Source: Enteractinococcus fodinae
GTDB taxonomy: Bacteria; Actinomycetota; Actinomycetes; Actinomycetales; Micrococcaceae
Length of the DNA: 64,000 nucleotides
Assembly: GCF_031458395.1 (NCBI RefSeq)
Contig: NZ_JAVDYJ010000001.1
Location: 310,001-374,000, forward strand
Reading direction: 5' to 3'
The translations under genes were made by a program, and so were the position numbers. Below the pieces are notes generated by a model. It had not been told where the DNA came from. It saw only the letters and a list, made by a program, of their open reading frames with translations, and made no database searches. Positions 53,346 through 62,497 of this stretch are shown here, piece by piece. Within the stretch, counting starts at the first letter, position 1. The number at the start of each line of letters is the position of its first letter.

Positions 53346-53885
53346 TTACTCATCGGCAGCGGTCTTTTCATGCGGCACCACACCGGCAACATCGGCGGTG
53401 GGTGGCAGGAGCCCACGCATCGCAACTATCATCAGCGCTACTAGTACAATCACGAGCAGGACTTCTACGCCAATGTAGTAATAATGTGTGGAAGACCCAC
53501 CCTCGAAGGTTCCGGCAAGAACCCGGTCGGTGTGGACTGCTAGCAGCGGTCGAATCACTACTGTTTTGATCAAGAGCAACACCAGGGCCACCAGGCTCCA
53601 GAAGCGCATCTTGTTGAAGTTCGGCAGCTCTTGATACCGGTGATTGCGCCATAGCGTGATCAGCGCAATGAGCAGGAACACGCCGAGCGCGGCCTCAACG
53701 ATATTCATCGCGAGGAAAACGCGCCGACCGATCCCTAATCCCAGCGGGATAGTAATTCCGGGAGCAGTAAATTTCAGTGGTGCTTCGAGAAAGGAAATAC
53801 CGATAATCAGTCCCAGCCAAACGGCCGGGATGAACAGCATCGCTGCACGTGCCCAACGTGGCGCATGAGTTGTTTTGATCAGCAT
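53346..53885 (-). CDS. four-helix membrane protein of unknown family
   Basis: Protein of 179 residues with four membrane segments (about 14-32, 52-75, 92-110 and 132-155). I do not recognise the family; EAPLKFTAPGITIPLGLGIGRRVF is the most distinctive stretch. The start codon overlaps the stop of the upstream MFS gene (TGATG), so both are in one unit and the protein may assist that transporter or be linked to its regulation. Confidence 0.65.
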   Translation of the reverse strand: MLIKTTHAPRWARAAMLFIPAVWLGLIIGISFLEAPLKFTAPGITIPLGLGIGRRVFLAMNIVEAALGVFLLIALITLWRNHRYQELPNFNKMRFWSLVALVLLLIKTVVIRPLLAVHTDRVLAGTFEGGSSTHYYYIGVEVLLVIVLVALMIVAMRGLLPPTADVAGVVPHEKTAADE

Positions 53886-55171
53886 CACGGATTCCCCTTC
53901 GCACGAGTGCGGCGGTATAACAGCACGGTGACCACACCGCACAATACATACGATACGCCGACAAAGATCCAGCCAACAGTGAAGGACTGGGTGACATCTT
54001 GGAGCAGGCCCATGATCAGTGGCCCGAGCGCGAACCCGGCGTACATGCCCATCGAATTGAGCCCGGACGCGGCACCAATTTTGTTTCCGGGGACGATCTG
54101 CAGTAGACCCGCATTGATCACCACATTGGCCCCTAGCACGGTAATACCGTGGAGTGCGGCACCGGTCCACAATAGGGCGGGTGCTTGCCAAGACGCGGCG
54201 CCAAGGAACGCCAGCACACCCAGCAGAGCACCAGCGTTGATGAGCATCAACAGTTTCGACGGCTGGGCGCCGGCCTGCATCCGGCGACTCCATGCCAGGC
54301 GAGAGACCACGCCGATGACACCGGAGACAGCTGCAGCGACTCCGCCTAAGACCAGTGAGAAGTTCAATTCTTGGACCGCAAACAGGGGCAAGTAGACGTT
54401 GGTGGCCTGCATTCCCATGCCGGAGAACATTGCGATCACCGCGAAGTAATACACCACTGCGGGCATCTTATCTTTGGTGGATACCGCTGACATCTGGCCG
54501 GTATCGACGGTGACTTCTGGAGGCTCGGGTTGCGGTGCGGACTCGCGCTGCGCCGAGCGAGTCGGCGCGGGCACGTACTTCAACGAAATGAGCCATAATG
54601 CGATACTGACCAGCGCACCCCCAAGTGCTGCACCGGTCCAGCCGAGCGCAAGGGCAACTGCGGGGAAGAACAGCCCCGAAAACAATTGTGAGGCTTGCAC
54701 ACCAGATTGTTTGACCCCGATCCAGCCGGTGCGCTTATGTGCCGGCACGGCTCGGATAATCACCCGGTTGGTGGTGGGATTGGAGATCGCTTGGGCAGGT
54801 CCAGCGAGCACCGCGGCCACGAGTAGCAACCAATAACTGTGCGCGAAGGCTGCAACCACCAACGCCACTGCGGTGCCCACAAAAATAATGAGCATCTGAC
54901 TGCGAGCGCTGATCTTGTCGGCGAGGTTGCCCAACCAGATGCTGGACACCGCAGCCGCCGCGAAGACTACGGTGACAATAAGTCCTAACTGACCGGCGGT
55001 GATACCGAGTTGCTCAATGATGAGAGCTGAGGATACGGAGATGCCGTAGTTGAAAAGCGGTCCGGCCCCCATGGCACACAGCAGGATGATTAGCAGACCG
55101 GTGGAAGCTGATGCGCGAGGAGAATTAGGACTGTTCACGTCCTTTAGGGTAGTCCTTTCTGCTTTGGGCAT
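53885..55171 (-). CDS. MFS transporter
   Basis: Transporter of about 428 residues with twelve hydrophobic segments. LGNLADKISARSQ is the loop 2-3 motif, and RVIIRAVPAHKRTGWIGVKQSGVQ marks helix 4-5. It is nearest to the sugar/organic-acid type of MFS carriers without a clear substrate. ATG 55171 is used; TTG 55177 or GTG 55138 are alternatives. Coupled with the four-helix protein gene downstream. Confidence 0.8.
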   Translation of the reverse strand: MPKAERTTLKDVNSPNSPRASASTGLLIILLCAMGAGPLFNYGISVSSALIIEQLGITAGQLGLIVTVVFAAAAVSSIWLGNLADKISARSQMLIIFVGTAVALVVAAFAHSYWLLLVAAVLAGPAQAISNPTTNRVIIRAVPAHKRTGWIGVKQSGVQASQLFSGLFFPAVALALGWTGAALGGALVSIALWLISLKYVPAPTRSAQRESAPQPEPPEVTVDTGQMSAVSTKDKMPAVVYYFAVIAMFSGMGMQATNVYLPLFAVQELNFSLVLGGVAAAVSGVIGVVSRLAWSRRMQAGAQPSKLLMLINAGALLGVLAFLGAASWQAPALLWTGAALHGITVLGANVVINAGLLQIVPGNKIGAASGLNSMGMYAGFALGPLIMGLLQDVTQSFTVGWIFVGVSYVLCGVVTVLLYRRTRAKGNP

Positions 55172-55275
55172 CGCCAATTGGGTCAGAACTTTAGGTCACA
55201 ATCGCACGAATGCTGCGTGGCCCCCGGAATGCCCAGAGACAACGGATATGTTAAAGCTCTGGAGAGGACAGCATT

Positions 55276-56040
55276 ATGAGCACTACCGGGCATCACATTC
55301 ATCGACCGCTACGCTTCTTGGTCGGCGCGATGCTGCCTGCCTTGATGTTGGTGGGGTGTGCCACTACTGAGGAGGCGGATCCGGCCACTGGCCCGCCCGA
55401 GGCTCCGCAGCAGCTCATGCCGCCGCAATCAGACGAGCAGGCCGAGACCACCGAGGGTGTACCGATCGCTGAATTGGCTGATGCCGAGTGGGTTGAAGAA
55501 ACCGCGTCCGACAATGCCATCCCACGGCGTGCCATGGCGGCCTATGCCGGGGCTGCCCTGCGGATGGCCGAAACCCATCCCGAATGCAATATGGGTTGGA
55601 ATACGCTGGCCGGCGTGGGGTCGGTGGAAAGTGCGCACGCCAGTATCGGCGGGGCCGGCTTGGACGCCGATGGGGTAGCGCAACCGGCCATTATTGGTCC
55701 GGTGCTTGATGGCTCTGAGGGTGTTATGGCGATCGAAGACACCGATAATGGGGAACTCGATAGCGACGATGAGTGGGACCGAGCAGTGGGACCCATGCAA
55801 TTTCTCCCCGAGACTTGGGAGCGCTATGCCGTAGACGGCAACCGTGATGGTGAGACCAATCCGCAGCAAATCGACGATGCAGTCCTGACCGCTGCCGTTT
55901 ATCTTTGTGACAGCAGCGAGGACCTGACGGTTGATGATGACTGGGTGCGCGCGGTGACTACCTATAACCAGTCGATGGCCTATGCCCGCGATGTGGCTGC
56001 CAGAGCGGTCTCGTTTGAAGCCGCCGAACTCGACTCCTGA
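55276..56040 (+). CDS. lytic transglycosylase-like lipoprotein
   Basis: Secreted lipoprotein of 254 residues. The signal peptide ends at the lipobox LMLVGC (Cys28), followed by an acidic linker (about 35-85). A transglycosylase domain starts near 85 with the catalytic Glu in VGSVESAHA near 118, and AVGPMQFLPETWERYAVDGNRDG is the MltB-like signature. It cleaves peptidoglycan glycan strands during wall turnover. GAGAGGACAGCATT supports the start. Confidence 0.86.
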   Translation: MSTTGHHIHRPLRFLVGAMLPALMLVGCATTEEADPATGPPEAPQQLMPPQSDEQAETTEGVPIAELADAEWVEETASDNAIPRRAMAAYAGAALRMAETHPECNMGWNTLAGVGSVESAHASIGGAGLDADGVAQPAIIGPVLDGSEGVMAIEDTDNGELDSDDEWDRAVGPMQFLPETWERYAVDGNRDGETNPQQIDDAVLTAAVYLCDSSEDLTVDDDWVRAVTTYNQSMAYARDVAARAVSFEAAELDS

Positions 56041-56116
56041 CTGCGCCACCATTCGCAGTACAGTAGAGGGGGTGCTCTTCCGGGTGAGCTGAGTAGAGCT
56101 AGAAGCGAGAAAACAC

Positions 56117-56824
56117 ATGACCCAGAACCCTTCGGATAGTCACGCCACGACCTCGAAAACCGGAAGCGATCAGATTGCACCAGTCCGTGCTGCCGGGTTG
56201 CTGCGACGCTGGCTGACCTTCTTATTCGGCATATGGGTCATGACAGTTGGTATTGCTTTGAGCATCCACGGCCAGCTTGGGACCTCACCGATCTCAACGA
56301 TTCCGGCAGTGCTCGACGCAGCGACGATGTGGACCGTCGGTTCTGTCACCATCGTCATGAACATCGCTTTCGTCCTTCTTCAGATGCTTATTCTGCGCCG
56401 GCGGTTCAAAGCCTTCCAACTGGTACAATTGCCCATCGCGGTACTCTTTGGCACGCTGATCGATCTATCGGTGTATCTCACCAGCTGGGTGCAACCCGAT
56501 CACTATCTCATGCAATGGGTGGTCACCATCATCGGTGCGCTGATCCTCGGCATTGGGGTCTACATCCAAATCCAACCCAAGCTGCTCTATTTACCCGGGG
56601 AAGGCCTGGTCATGGCACTAACCCAGGTCACCACAGTGCGATTTGGCACTATGAAACAGCTGGTGGACTGGTCGCTGGTGGTCATCTCCGCGGTGATGTC
56701 ATTGATTTTGCTGCAGCGACTCGAAAACGTTCGGGAAGGTACCGTCTTTGCGGCCTTTGCCGTTGGGGCGGTCGTCAAAACGATCGAGCATTTCAGAACC
56801 CGACATACGAGCTCAACTCAGTAG
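56117..56824 (+). CDS. YczE/YitT-like membrane protein
   Basis: Protein of 235 residues with five to six hydrophobic segments. LTFLFGIWVMTVGIALSIHGQLGTSP is the recognisable YczE N-terminus, where the short conserved GTSP motif follows the first helix. Homologues of unknown function are linked to lipopeptide production in Bacillus. It lies 76 bases after the transglycosylase gene and may be read separately. Confidence 0.78.
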   Translation: MTQNPSDSHATTSKTGSDQIAPVRAAGLLRRWLTFLFGIWVMTVGIALSIHGQLGTSPISTIPAVLDAATMWTVGSVTIVMNIAFVLLQMLILRRRFKAFQLVQLPIAVLFGTLIDLSVYLTSWVQPDHYLMQWVVTIIGALILGIGVYIQIQPKLLYLPGEGLVMALTQVTTVRFGTMKQLVDWSLVVISAVMSLILLQRLENVREGTVFAAFAVGAVVKTIEHFRTRHTSSTQ

Positions 56825-56955
56825 ATTTCTAGCTTCCCGACCGTTCACCCTTCGGACCGAGAGAATTCACCAACCATCTTCCTCCCTATGCCATGCTGAG
56901 CAAATCCGAGCACGGCTGACGTGCCAGCATCGACGGGGAGGACCACGTAGCGGCT

Positions 56956-58128
56956 ATGCAAGATCGTCCGCGTGGTGGCTTAACGGCCCTATGTATCGCC
57001 CAAACCACCAGTTGGGGGCTGCTCTACTATTCACTGCCGGTGGCAGTGCCACCCATCGCCGATGACACCGGGTGGAGCCACACCGCCATCACTGCAGCAC
57101 TGACCTTTGGGCTTATCGTCTCAGCGATCGCCGGCTTGCGGGTTGGCAAGCTGTTGAATGTCAGCGGACCTCGTCGGTTGATGACCGTCGGCAGTCTCAT
57201 CGGGGTCGTTGCTCTACTCATGGTGGCCTGGTCACCAAATCTCGTGTGGTTCTATATCGCTTGGCTTATCGCGGGGCTGGCGCAGTCAGCGGTGCTGTAC
57301 CCACCGGCGTTTGCGGTTATCACCCGTTGGTACGGGCCACAGCGCATCCGCCCGCTGACCACGTTGACCTTGGTGGCGGGTTTCGCTTCCACGATTTTCG
57401 CGCCGATCGTCGCGTATCTGATCGACCAGTTCGGGTGGCGAGTCAGTTATGCAATCATGGCGGTGATGCTCGGAGTCGTCACGGTGCCCCTGCACATATT
57501 CTTTCTCAACGGTCGATGGACTGATTCGGTGACAAGCTCTACAAGTGCTAGTCAGGTTGGCAATAAGCATGCGGTGCGTGCTGTGACCCGTTCACCGCGG
57601 TTCGTTGTGTTAGCAGTCGTGATGGCTGTTGCTGCGTTTGCACTCTTTGCCGTGACCATCAACATTGTGCCCCTGCTGCTAGAACGGGGTTTACCGTATT
57701 CCACCGCAGCAGTGGCTTTAGGGCTGGTGGGTGCCGGGCAGGTGATCGGTCGGCTGGGATATGCCCCGCTATCCCGCAAGACGTCCCCATCACAACGTAT
57801 GATGCTGATTTATGGCGTCGGGGCAATCAGCCTGGTCGCTGTAGCAGTCGTACCTGAACCTGCCTGGTTGCTCATCTCGTTGGCGGTGCTGGCCGGTGCG
57901 GCACGCGGCTGTCATACGCTGCTACAAGCCACGGCGGCCGCAGACCGCTGGGGCACCACAAACTTTGCCCAGATTAATGCGACCCTGAGTGCTCCCATGA
58001 CCGCGCTCGGTGCGTTAGCGCCCGTTTCAGGCCCAGCCCTTGCCACAGTCTTCGGGAGTTATACGGCCATGGCGCTACTCATGGCTGGCTTATTAGCCGT
58101 GGCGGCTCTTGCGGCATCTAGAACCTAG
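56956..58128 (+). CDS. MFS transporter, monocarboxylate/oxalate-formate-like
   Basis: Transporter of 390 residues with twelve helices. The N-terminal ALCIAQTTSWGLLYYSLPV, with RVGKLLNVSGPRR between helices 2 and 3, fits the oxalate/formate antiporter and monocarboxylate branch. The substrate is unknown. GGGAGGACCACGTAGCGGCT before the ATG gives a ribosome site somewhat distant from the start. A hydrolase gene follows within 47 bases. Confidence 0.82.
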   Translation: MQDRPRGGLTALCIAQTTSWGLLYYSLPVAVPPIADDTGWSHTAITAALTFGLIVSAIAGLRVGKLLNVSGPRRLMTVGSLIGVVALLMVAWSPNLVWFYIAWLIAGLAQSAVLYPPAFAVITRWYGPQRIRPLTTLTLVAGFASTIFAPIVAYLIDQFGWRVSYAIMAVMLGVVTVPLHIFFLNGRWTDSVTSSTSASQVGNKHAVRAVTRSPRFVVLAVVMAVAAFALFAVTINIVPLLLERGLPYSTAAVALGLVGAGQVIGRLGYAPLSRKTSPSQRMMLIYGVGAISLVAVAVVPEPAWLLISLAVLAGAARGCHTLLQATAAADRWGTTNFAQINATLSAPMTALGALAPVSGPALATVFGSYTAMALLMAGLLAVAALAASRT

Positions 58129-58174
58129 TGCTGACTCGTTGAAGTCAGCCGGCGGGTGCTGCCACCATGGGTAT

Positions 58175-59041
58175 ATGGCTGCACCCGAAAAACCGGCAGA
58201 GACCAGGAAGCCTGGTGCCCGGATTCTTGGCGTGGCAGCCGTCCTAATCGTAATTGTGGCGGTGGTGGTTGGCTTGATATGGGCATTACAGCGTTCGATG
58301 ATTTATTTTCCCGATACCTCAGCGGTGCCACCAGCCGGTGAAGTACTGGCCGGAGGTCAAGATGTCACCCTGCATACTGCCGATGGTCTCGAACTCGATG
58401 CTTACTTCGCGCCCCCTGCCTCAGAATCGCAAGATCGGGAGCTGGCCGTCTTGGTCTCGCCGGGCAATGCCGCCAATCGCTATAATCGGGTCGGACTTGC
58501 AGAGCAGTTGCAAGCCGAGGGGTTTTCGGTGCTGCTTATGGATTACCGCGGTTACAGTACCAACCCGGGCAGGCCTAGTCAGCACGGCCTGATCCAAGAC
58601 GGCCATGCAGCGCTCGACGCTCTGGCGGAGCTCGGTTTCCCGCCGGATCGAACGATTTATTTTGGCGAATCCATCGGTGGGGGAGTCATCGCGGCGTTGT
58701 TGGCCGAACGCCCACCCGCCGGTGCGGTGTTCCGCTCGCCATTTACGGAATTAGCCGATGTCGGTCGGCATCATTATCCGTGGCTACCGGTAGGCCTCAT
58801 TTTGCGTGACCGATTCCCCGTGGTTGAACACGTCCGGGACACCCAAGTGCCGATTTCTGTCATCCGGGCGGAATACGATTCGGTGGTGCCCACTGAGCTC
58901 AGCGCGCAGGTCGCCGAGGCCGCCGACAACCTGGTGGCAGAGCATGTTGTTGATGCAGACCATAACGACCCGGAAATGCACGGCGCTGCGGTAGCGAAAG
59001 CGGTGGCCGAGCTCGCCGACGCCATCAACTCGGATGACTGA
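58175..59041 (+). CDS. alpha/beta hydrolase, Bem46/ABHD13-like, membrane-anchored
   Basis: Protein of 288 residues from ATG 58175; the frame is open further upstream but no better start is seen. One N-terminal membrane helix (about 18-40) is followed by an alpha/beta-hydrolase domain. The nucleophile elbow GESIGGG is near 172, the oxyanion region VSPGNAAN near 103, and the catalytic Asp and His probably lie in IRAEYDSVVP and DADHNDPEM. Bem46-like proteins are serine hydrolases of unknown physiological substrate. Four MFS and hydrolase genes lie in a row here without an obvious pathway. Confidence 0.8.
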   Translation: MAAPEKPAETRKPGARILGVAAVLIVIVAVVVGLIWALQRSMIYFPDTSAVPPAGEVLAGGQDVTLHTADGLELDAYFAPPASESQDRELAVLVSPGNAANRYNRVGLAEQLQAEGFSVLLMDYRGYSTNPGRPSQHGLIQDGHAALDALAELGFPPDRTIYFGESIGGGVIAALLAERPPAGAVFRSPFTELADVGRHHYPWLPVGLILRDRFPVVEHVRDTQVPISVIRAEYDSVVPTELSAQVAEAADNLVAEHVVDADHNDPEMHGAAVAKAVAELADAINSDD

Positions 59042-59111
59042 AATTTTTCTTGACTCAGCCCGGTGTCAGGTTTATTGTCACGTACAAGACCGAACCCCTA
59101 AGGGGTCTATC

Positions 59112-59897
59112 GTGGACCAGCAGCTGACGACCGAGCAGGGCGATACCATCACGTTCGAGGTGCGCGGCATAGGTCCACCCCTTGTTTTCATTCCTGGTGC
59201 GGGATCATTTCGAGCCATCGATCCGACAGTCCCTCCCACAGCCAAGCTAGTCGCCACCCACGGGGTGACAACTGTAGTTTACGATCGCATCGGTTTGGGT
59301 GAGAGTACGGGCTCTGCACCGGTGACCCTAGCCAAAGAAATCTCAATACTGCGGGCCATCCTGAAACACGTGGGAGGTTCTGCTGCGCTGTGTGGTCACT
59401 CTTCCGGCTCCGCCATAGCATTATATGCGGCCACAGTTGGTTTGCCGGTCACCGGTCTTGCCCTGTGGGAAGTGCCTCTCATCGGTCCTTCCATAGAGGT
59501 ACAGTCCTGGGCGGCCGATTTTATCGAGCTACTTGATGCCAGTGATCACGCCGGCGCAGTAGACCAATTCACCAAAGACATGCCACCCAATTATCAAGCG
59601 GAATTAAGAGCGTCTCCGATCTGGGACCTAATGATCGCTAACGCCCAAAGCATGCGAGCTGATGCTGAAGCATTAGCATGGTTCCATTCCGCACCACTGC
59701 AGACCTTGATCGGTGGACTCACAATGCCACTCCTCACGATGGTAGGGGAGTCCACATTCGAGGTCATGAATCGCGCTACAGACGCGATCGTCCGGGCCGT
59801 ACCTCACGCGCAGCAGCGGGTCGTACCGGGTGCCCAACACGAATGGGAAGTCGAGCCCATGGTGGAAGAGCTGGTGAAGTTTGTAACCGCGGGGTGA
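59112..59897 (+). CDS. alpha/beta hydrolase
   Basis: Protein of 261 residues from GTG 59112, which has AAGGGG eight bases upstream. An ATG at 59034 inside the previous gene would add 26 residues and is less likely. The nucleophile elbow GHSSGS is near residue 95, the oxyanion loop FIPGAGS near 25, and the C-terminal His in GAQHEWEVEP near 247. A typical soluble esterase/hydrolase; substrate unknown. A short inverted repeat (ACCCC...GGGGT) overlaps the ribosome site region. Confidence 0.8.
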   Translation: MDQQLTTEQGDTITFEVRGIGPPLVFIPGAGSFRAIDPTVPPTAKLVATHGVTTVVYDRIGLGESTGSAPVTLAKEISILRAILKHVGGSAALCGHSSGSAIALYAATVGLPVTGLALWEVPLIGPSIEVQSWAADFIELLDASDHAGAVDQFTKDMPPNYQAELRASPIWDLMIANAQSMRADAEALAWFHSAPLQTLIGGLTMPLLTMVGESTFEVMNRATDAIVRAVPHAQQRVVPGAQHEWEVEPMVEELVKFVTAG

Positions 59898-60033
59898 TGA
59901 GCAAGGAAGCACGGCGAAAACAAAATTATTTGCTTGACCACTCAGGATGCTGTGAGTAACGTCACAACTACCTCGGTAGGTCGAGGTACTCGAAGCTCAC
60001 ACTGCCCCCGTAAAACGGAGATGAGGAACCGAG

Positions 60034-61542
60034 ATGACTCAGGAAGCAGCACAGCACCCCACGCCATCGGTTGAAGACCGGTTCAAACGAAGTTTGGGCT
60101 CTCTAGAAGTCTTCTTCATTGGCTTCGGAGCGATGATCGGCTTCGGCTGGGTCACCTTGACCGCCGGCTGGCTTAGCGACGCCGGCACGTTGGGCGCGGT
60201 ATCGGCCTTCGTTATCGGGACTGGCATTATGGCGCTGGTGGGGCTGGTCTACTCTGAGATGGTTTCCGCAATGCCCCTGGCAGGCGGGGAGCACAATTAT
60301 CTCTTACGTGGTTTCGGGCCGCGGTTAGCCTTCATCGGATCCTGGGGGATCGTCGGAGGCTATATCTCGGTGGTGGCATTTGAAGCGGTCGCCATCCCCC
60401 GCACCATTGCCTACATCATTCCGCAGGTCAATTCCATCCCATTGTGGACCGTGGCCGATTTCGAAGTGCATCTCATCTGGGCGCTGATCGGTGTTGTCAC
60501 CGCCATCCTGTTGACCCTGCTGAATATCCGCGGCATCAAACAGGCCAGTTTCTTCCAGACCTCTATCGTGCTGTTTGTCATCGTCATGGCGCTCGCCTTG
60601 GTTGTACTGTCCCTGATGGAAGGGGACCGGGGGAATATGGACCCGCTGTTCACCGGCGGTAGCGCGGGCATCATCACTGTTCTGGTTGTCGTGCCATTCA
60701 TGTTCGTGGGTTTCGATGTGATCCCGCAGTCCGCAGAAGAGGTCAAAATCGAACCGCGGAACATCGGACGCCTGGTGGTGTTCTCAGTTGCCATGGCAGG
60801 GCTGTTCTACGTCACGATCCTTTTGACGACCTCCTCAGCGTTGCCCGCGGCCGAGATGGGAGACTTCGACCTAGCGACGGCTGACGCTATGGGAGTCCTA
60901 GCGGGGAACGAATTTTGGTCAAATGTGGTGGTCGCAGGCGGGCTGGCCGGTCTGCTGACCTCCTGGAATGCTTTCCTGATTGGTGCCTCGCGCCTGATCT
61001 GGGCCATGGCCCACTCTGGAATGCTGCCCACCTGGTTCGCTAAGCTCCACCCCAAACACAAGACTCCGGTCAACGCACTGCTGTTCATCGGTGGGCTGTC
61101 GATCATCGCACCGTTCTTCGGGGAACAGATGATGGTCTGGCTGGTGGATTCCGGTTCGCCTTCGATCGTGATTACCTACATCCTGGTATCGGTCGTGTTC
61201 TTGATGCTGCGCAAGAAAGAGCCGAACATGAAACGCCCCATGCGGATTGGTGGCCAGCGGAACAATACACTGGGGATCGTCGTCGGTGTCGCGACCGTGA
61301 TTCTGACTATTGGATTGCTGTCGCTTTATGTACCTGGCATGCCGGCTGACCTTGATACTCCGACCTATATTATGTTCGGGCTGTGGTGGTTGCTCGGTCT
61401 GGTCTTCCTGCTCCGGATCCCCGGCGGCATCAAACCTGGCATCAATGCCGAAGAGGACCTGGTGGCTGAACTCGCCTCCAGGGGACGCGGCCCCAAAGCG
61501 GTACGAAAGGGCTCAGAGCGACGGACCCAGCCACCACAGTGA
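60034..61542 (+). CDS. APC-family amino acid permease
   Basis: Transporter of 502 residues with twelve hydrophobic segments. The N-terminal GFGAMIGFGWVTLTAGWL in helix 1 is the APC substrate-binding segment, and PLAGGEHNYLLRGFGPRLAF follows helix 2. Both are usual in amino-acid and polyamine carriers. GATGAGGAACCGAG precedes the ATG. It probably imports an amino acid or related amine by proton or cation symport. Monocistronic. Confidence 0.86.
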   Translation: MTQEAAQHPTPSVEDRFKRSLGSLEVFFIGFGAMIGFGWVTLTAGWLSDAGTLGAVSAFVIGTGIMALVGLVYSEMVSAMPLAGGEHNYLLRGFGPRLAFIGSWGIVGGYISVVAFEAVAIPRTIAYIIPQVNSIPLWTVADFEVHLIWALIGVVTAILLTLLNIRGIKQASFFQTSIVLFVIVMALALVVLSLMEGDRGNMDPLFTGGSAGIITVLVVVPFMFVGFDVIPQSAEEVKIEPRNIGRLVVFSVAMAGLFYVTILLTTSSALPAAEMGDFDLATADAMGVLAGNEFWSNVVVAGGLAGLLTSWNAFLIGASRLIWAMAHSGMLPTWFAKLHPKHKTPVNALLFIGGLSIIAPFFGEQMMVWLVDSGSPSIVITYILVSVVFLMLRKKEPNMKRPMRIGGQRNNTLGIVVGVATVILTIGLLSLYVPGMPADLDTPTYIMFGLWWLLGLVFLLRIPGGIKPGINAEEDLVAELASRGRGPKAVRKGSERRTQPPQ

Positions 61543-61562
61543 CAAGCTCTGCATCGGCGTTT

Positions 61563-62186
61563 TTACCGTGCAGAAAACGGATCCGCTGTGCCCGAGAAGT
61601 GGCCGTAGCGGACTCTGTATCGAAGATGCGTCACCTGGCGCCCGGCGACAGCACGGTCTTGGTCGAACTTGATGGTTCCGTAGCCCAGACTCTCGAACAG
61701 GCTGCGTCCGCTGCGCAACAGCATCGGCACGATATGCAATTGCAACTGGTTCAAGCTTCCGTTGCGTAACGCCTGCCGAATTGGCCCACCCCCGTGCAAC
61801 ACGACATCTTTGGGTCCGGCAGATTCCTGGGCTCGAGCTAATGCGGCACTAAACCCGTCGGTCACGAAGTGAAAAGTCGTGCCATCGCGGACATCGTCGG
61901 GGTGAGCGCGGTGCGTAACCACGAAGACCGGTACCTCGAATGGTGGACTGTCACCCCACTCCGCCTGAGCATGATCATAACTATCTCGACCCATGACCAT
62001 CGCGCCCAGGCGTTCCAGCTCCTCGGCGAGAATATCGCTGGCACTCAACTGGTGTCGAGAGGTGCCGTTATGGGCGAACCAATCATGCAACGGTTCGCCG
62101 CCGTGGCCTAAGGGATGTAAGGAGCTGGGACTGGGGCCGGTGTAGTACCCGTCCAGTGAGATGCTCAGGTTCGCGGTGACCGCCAT
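61563..62186 (-). CDS. RibD/dihydrofolate-reductase-like protein (paralogue A)
   Basis: Protein of 207 residues from ATG 62186 (AAGGAG upstream). The fold is that of RibD C-terminal/DHFR reductases: NLSISLDGYYTGPS at the start, AMVMGRDSYD near 70, DVVLHGGGPIRQALRNG near 130, and a final strand region. Such proteins bind NADPH and reduce small compounds, but most have unknown substrates. Last of three co-oriented genes; its ribosome site overlaps the stop of the ABM gene. Confidence 0.82.
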   Translation of the reverse strand: MAVTANLSISLDGYYTGPSPSSLHPLGHGGEPLHDWFAHNGTSRHQLSASDILAEELERLGAMVMGRDSYDHAQAEWGDSPPFEVPVFVVTHRAHPDDVRDGTTFHFVTDGFSAALARAQESAGPKDVVLHGGGPIRQALRNGSLNQLQLHIVPMLLRSGRSLFESLGYGTIKFDQDRAVAGRQVTHLRYRVRYGHFSGTADPFSAR

Positions 62187-62188
62187 GG

Positions 62189-62497
62189 CTACTCCTTCTT
62201 GGTGTGAGGATCGAAAGGATTCCGGACAGACTCGATCAGAAATTCCTGCAGCGTCCCGCCATGGATCTCGACCCCGGAATTGGGCACCACGGTTTGCACC
62301 CGGTACCTTTCCATCTGGCCTTTTGAATCCCACAGTTCAAATATATTGACTCGTGTGGGATCAACTGGATCTGGACTGATCGCCACATCGCGGCAACCGG
62401 GGGCCTGGCGCGTGCGCTTCGTGTAGTGCATGAACGCAGTGATGTATCGGTCTCGTTCGGAAGAATTGACGTATACATACCCCGCGAGGATGATCAT
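62189..62497 (-). CDS. antibiotic-biosynthesis-monooxygenase (ABM) domain protein
   Basis: Protein of 102 residues with the ferredoxin-like ABM fold (AGYVYVNSSERDRYITAF, then FELWDSKGQMERYR). Members oxidise quinols, break heme or act on reactive aldehydes. The ATG overlaps the stop of the larger reductase gene by four bases, and its stop is within the ribosome site of the next gene. It is thus the middle cistron of a tight three-gene unit, which suggests that monooxygenase and reductases work on one substrate. Confidence 0.83.
   Translation of the reverse strand: MIILAGYVYVNSSERDRYITAFMHYTKRTRQAPGCRDVAISPDPVDPTRVNIFELWDSKGQMERYRVQTVVPNSGVEIHGGTLQEFLIESVRNPFDPHTKKE

Noticed and set aside
53885-54293. 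N-terminal extension of the four-helix protein (start at 54293)
   Set aside because: The extra 136 residues run through the MFS gene in another frame and are Arg/Cys-rich; the ATG at 53885 overlapping the MFS stop is the natural start.
59898-59960. 20-codon ORF ending Cys-Cys-Glu-stop after the second hydrolase
   Set aside because: It has no ribosome site of its own and no sign of conservation; the Cys-Cys is probably chance.
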